Shown: positions 63,216 through 64,000 of the stretch, piece after piece
Layout of the letters: each line of letters opens with the position of its first letter
Numbering within the stretch: position 1 is the stretch's first letter
NCBI GenBank assembly: GCA_025331565.1
Contig: JAFREQ010000014.1
Location: 4,482,501-4,546,500, forward strand
Source: Holacanthus passer
Taxonomy: Eukaryota > Chordata > Actinopteri > Pomacanthidae
Direction: 5' to 3'
DNA length: 64,000 nt
Made by a program: the position numbers and the translations under genes
The notes under the pieces: generated by a model
What the model saw: the letters and a program-made list of their open reading frames with translations, nothing else
Databases searched by the model: none
Told to the model about the DNA's origin: nothing

Positions 63216-64000
63216 CTACTTTGGAGCAGTTTTTTAAGCTTGTACTTGTCCCAGTCATTTTTTGCATTGTCTTAGTAAATCTGCATCGTCTTGCTCTGTG
63301 TTGTACATGGTTGCACACGTGCACTTTATGTAGTCTTGCATAGAATTCTGTTGTCCTCTGTTATGGAGACTCGTGTTATTCTTGTATCTAGCACCATGGT
63401 TCTGGAGGAAAGTTGTTTTTTTTCACTGTGTACTAGCTGTATGTTCTCCAGTTCCATCAACAACTAAAAATAACAAAATAACATGATGAAAATGAAAATC
63501 TGCATGTGTCACAATTTTGGATTATGTAATCCAAATGTGGATCAACACAAGCATCTTGCTCATTATTGTGAACATGTTTAGTATATAGAGGCAGGCTGAT
63601 AGTCATGGTGCTGTATATACTGATGGTCAATGCAATTACTACTCATCTTTATGTAATTATATATATTTTTTTGCAATCATAATCATTGCAAGGACAAGAG
63701 TGTGGAGTTAATTCAATGTGCTGTTCAAAATGTAGCCTTCTTGGAAACTATTTTTTATGTCCATGCTTTGATGCAACCACAAGAGGGACACATTTTCCTT
63801 CTGGCTGCCGTGAAATGGTGGCTTCTTGCTCCTGAGGAAATCTATGAGCCTGATATGAAGCCCATATGAAAACAAGGCCTTTCGTTGCTTCAGTTTAAAA
63901 TCCACAGTCAATGTCCCCATGGCCATACACATGCATTGCAGTATAAGCAGAAAAAAAAATTAAGCATGTATTTTTGTTTCACTCTTCCTTTTTTCAGACA
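63216..64000. other. possible LINE 3'UTR remainder and unassigned DNA
   Basis: The stretch 63216-63480 ('tgcattgtcttag', 'ctgtgttatggagactcgtg') may belong to the LINE 3'UTR. From 63480 to the window end I recognise nothing. Confidence 0.35.

Overview
The window looks like nuclear DNA of a teleost fish, most likely a percomorph. Coding sequence is split into short exons with GT/AG borders. Intron and intergenic DNA is AT-rich and full of microsatellites and dispersed repeats that I recognise from memory as typical of spiny-rayed fishes. The gene models are vertebrate transcription factors. The recognised gene order matches human 3p14-p13: (FRMD4B)-MITF-MDFIC2-FOXP1, with MITF on + and the others on -, packed into about 60 kb.

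Layout. 1-4456 is probably first-intron DNA of a minus-strand gene whose CpG-rich first exon lies at 4456-4740. Synteny points to frmd4b, but the protein match is not proven. 11109-38047 (+) carries a complete ten-exon mitf gene encoding an A-type protein of 513 residues. The retained exon 1A favours the mitfb ohnolog. An 11-codon exon resembling the melanocyte-specific first exon 1M lies at 32394-32426 with an intact donor. A tRNA-Asp gene or tRNA-derived retroposon lies at 42531-42602. 44364-44988 (-) holds the last two coding exons of mdfic2 with the I-mfa domain; its first exon was not found. 46964-62200 (-) is foxp1: a noncoding first exon in a CpG-rich promoter at about 62122-62230, then 15 coding exons giving 580 residues (Q-rich region, C2H2 finger, leucine zipper, CtBP-type motif, forkhead). 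It lacks much of the usual N-terminal Q-rich part and has an unusual C-terminus.

MITF is a bHLH-Zip activator, MDFIC2 is an I-mfa-domain protein of a family that binds transcription factors, and FOXP1 is a forkhead repressor. They are neighbours by ancient linkage, not by a shared operon-like function.

Mobile DNA: six copies of a short LINE/SINE-type 3' tail, a fragment of an L2/Rex1-like LINE, a broken Gypsy polymerase fragment, a deleted Tc1/mariner-like element, a possible TIR element, and several dispersed repeats present two or more times. I see no undescribed multi-gene system. The most interesting items are the 1M-like exon inside an A-type mitf gene, a retroposon tail carrying AATAAA just after a foxp1 splice donor, the tRNA-Asp unit followed by the same tail, and the divergent structure of this foxp1.
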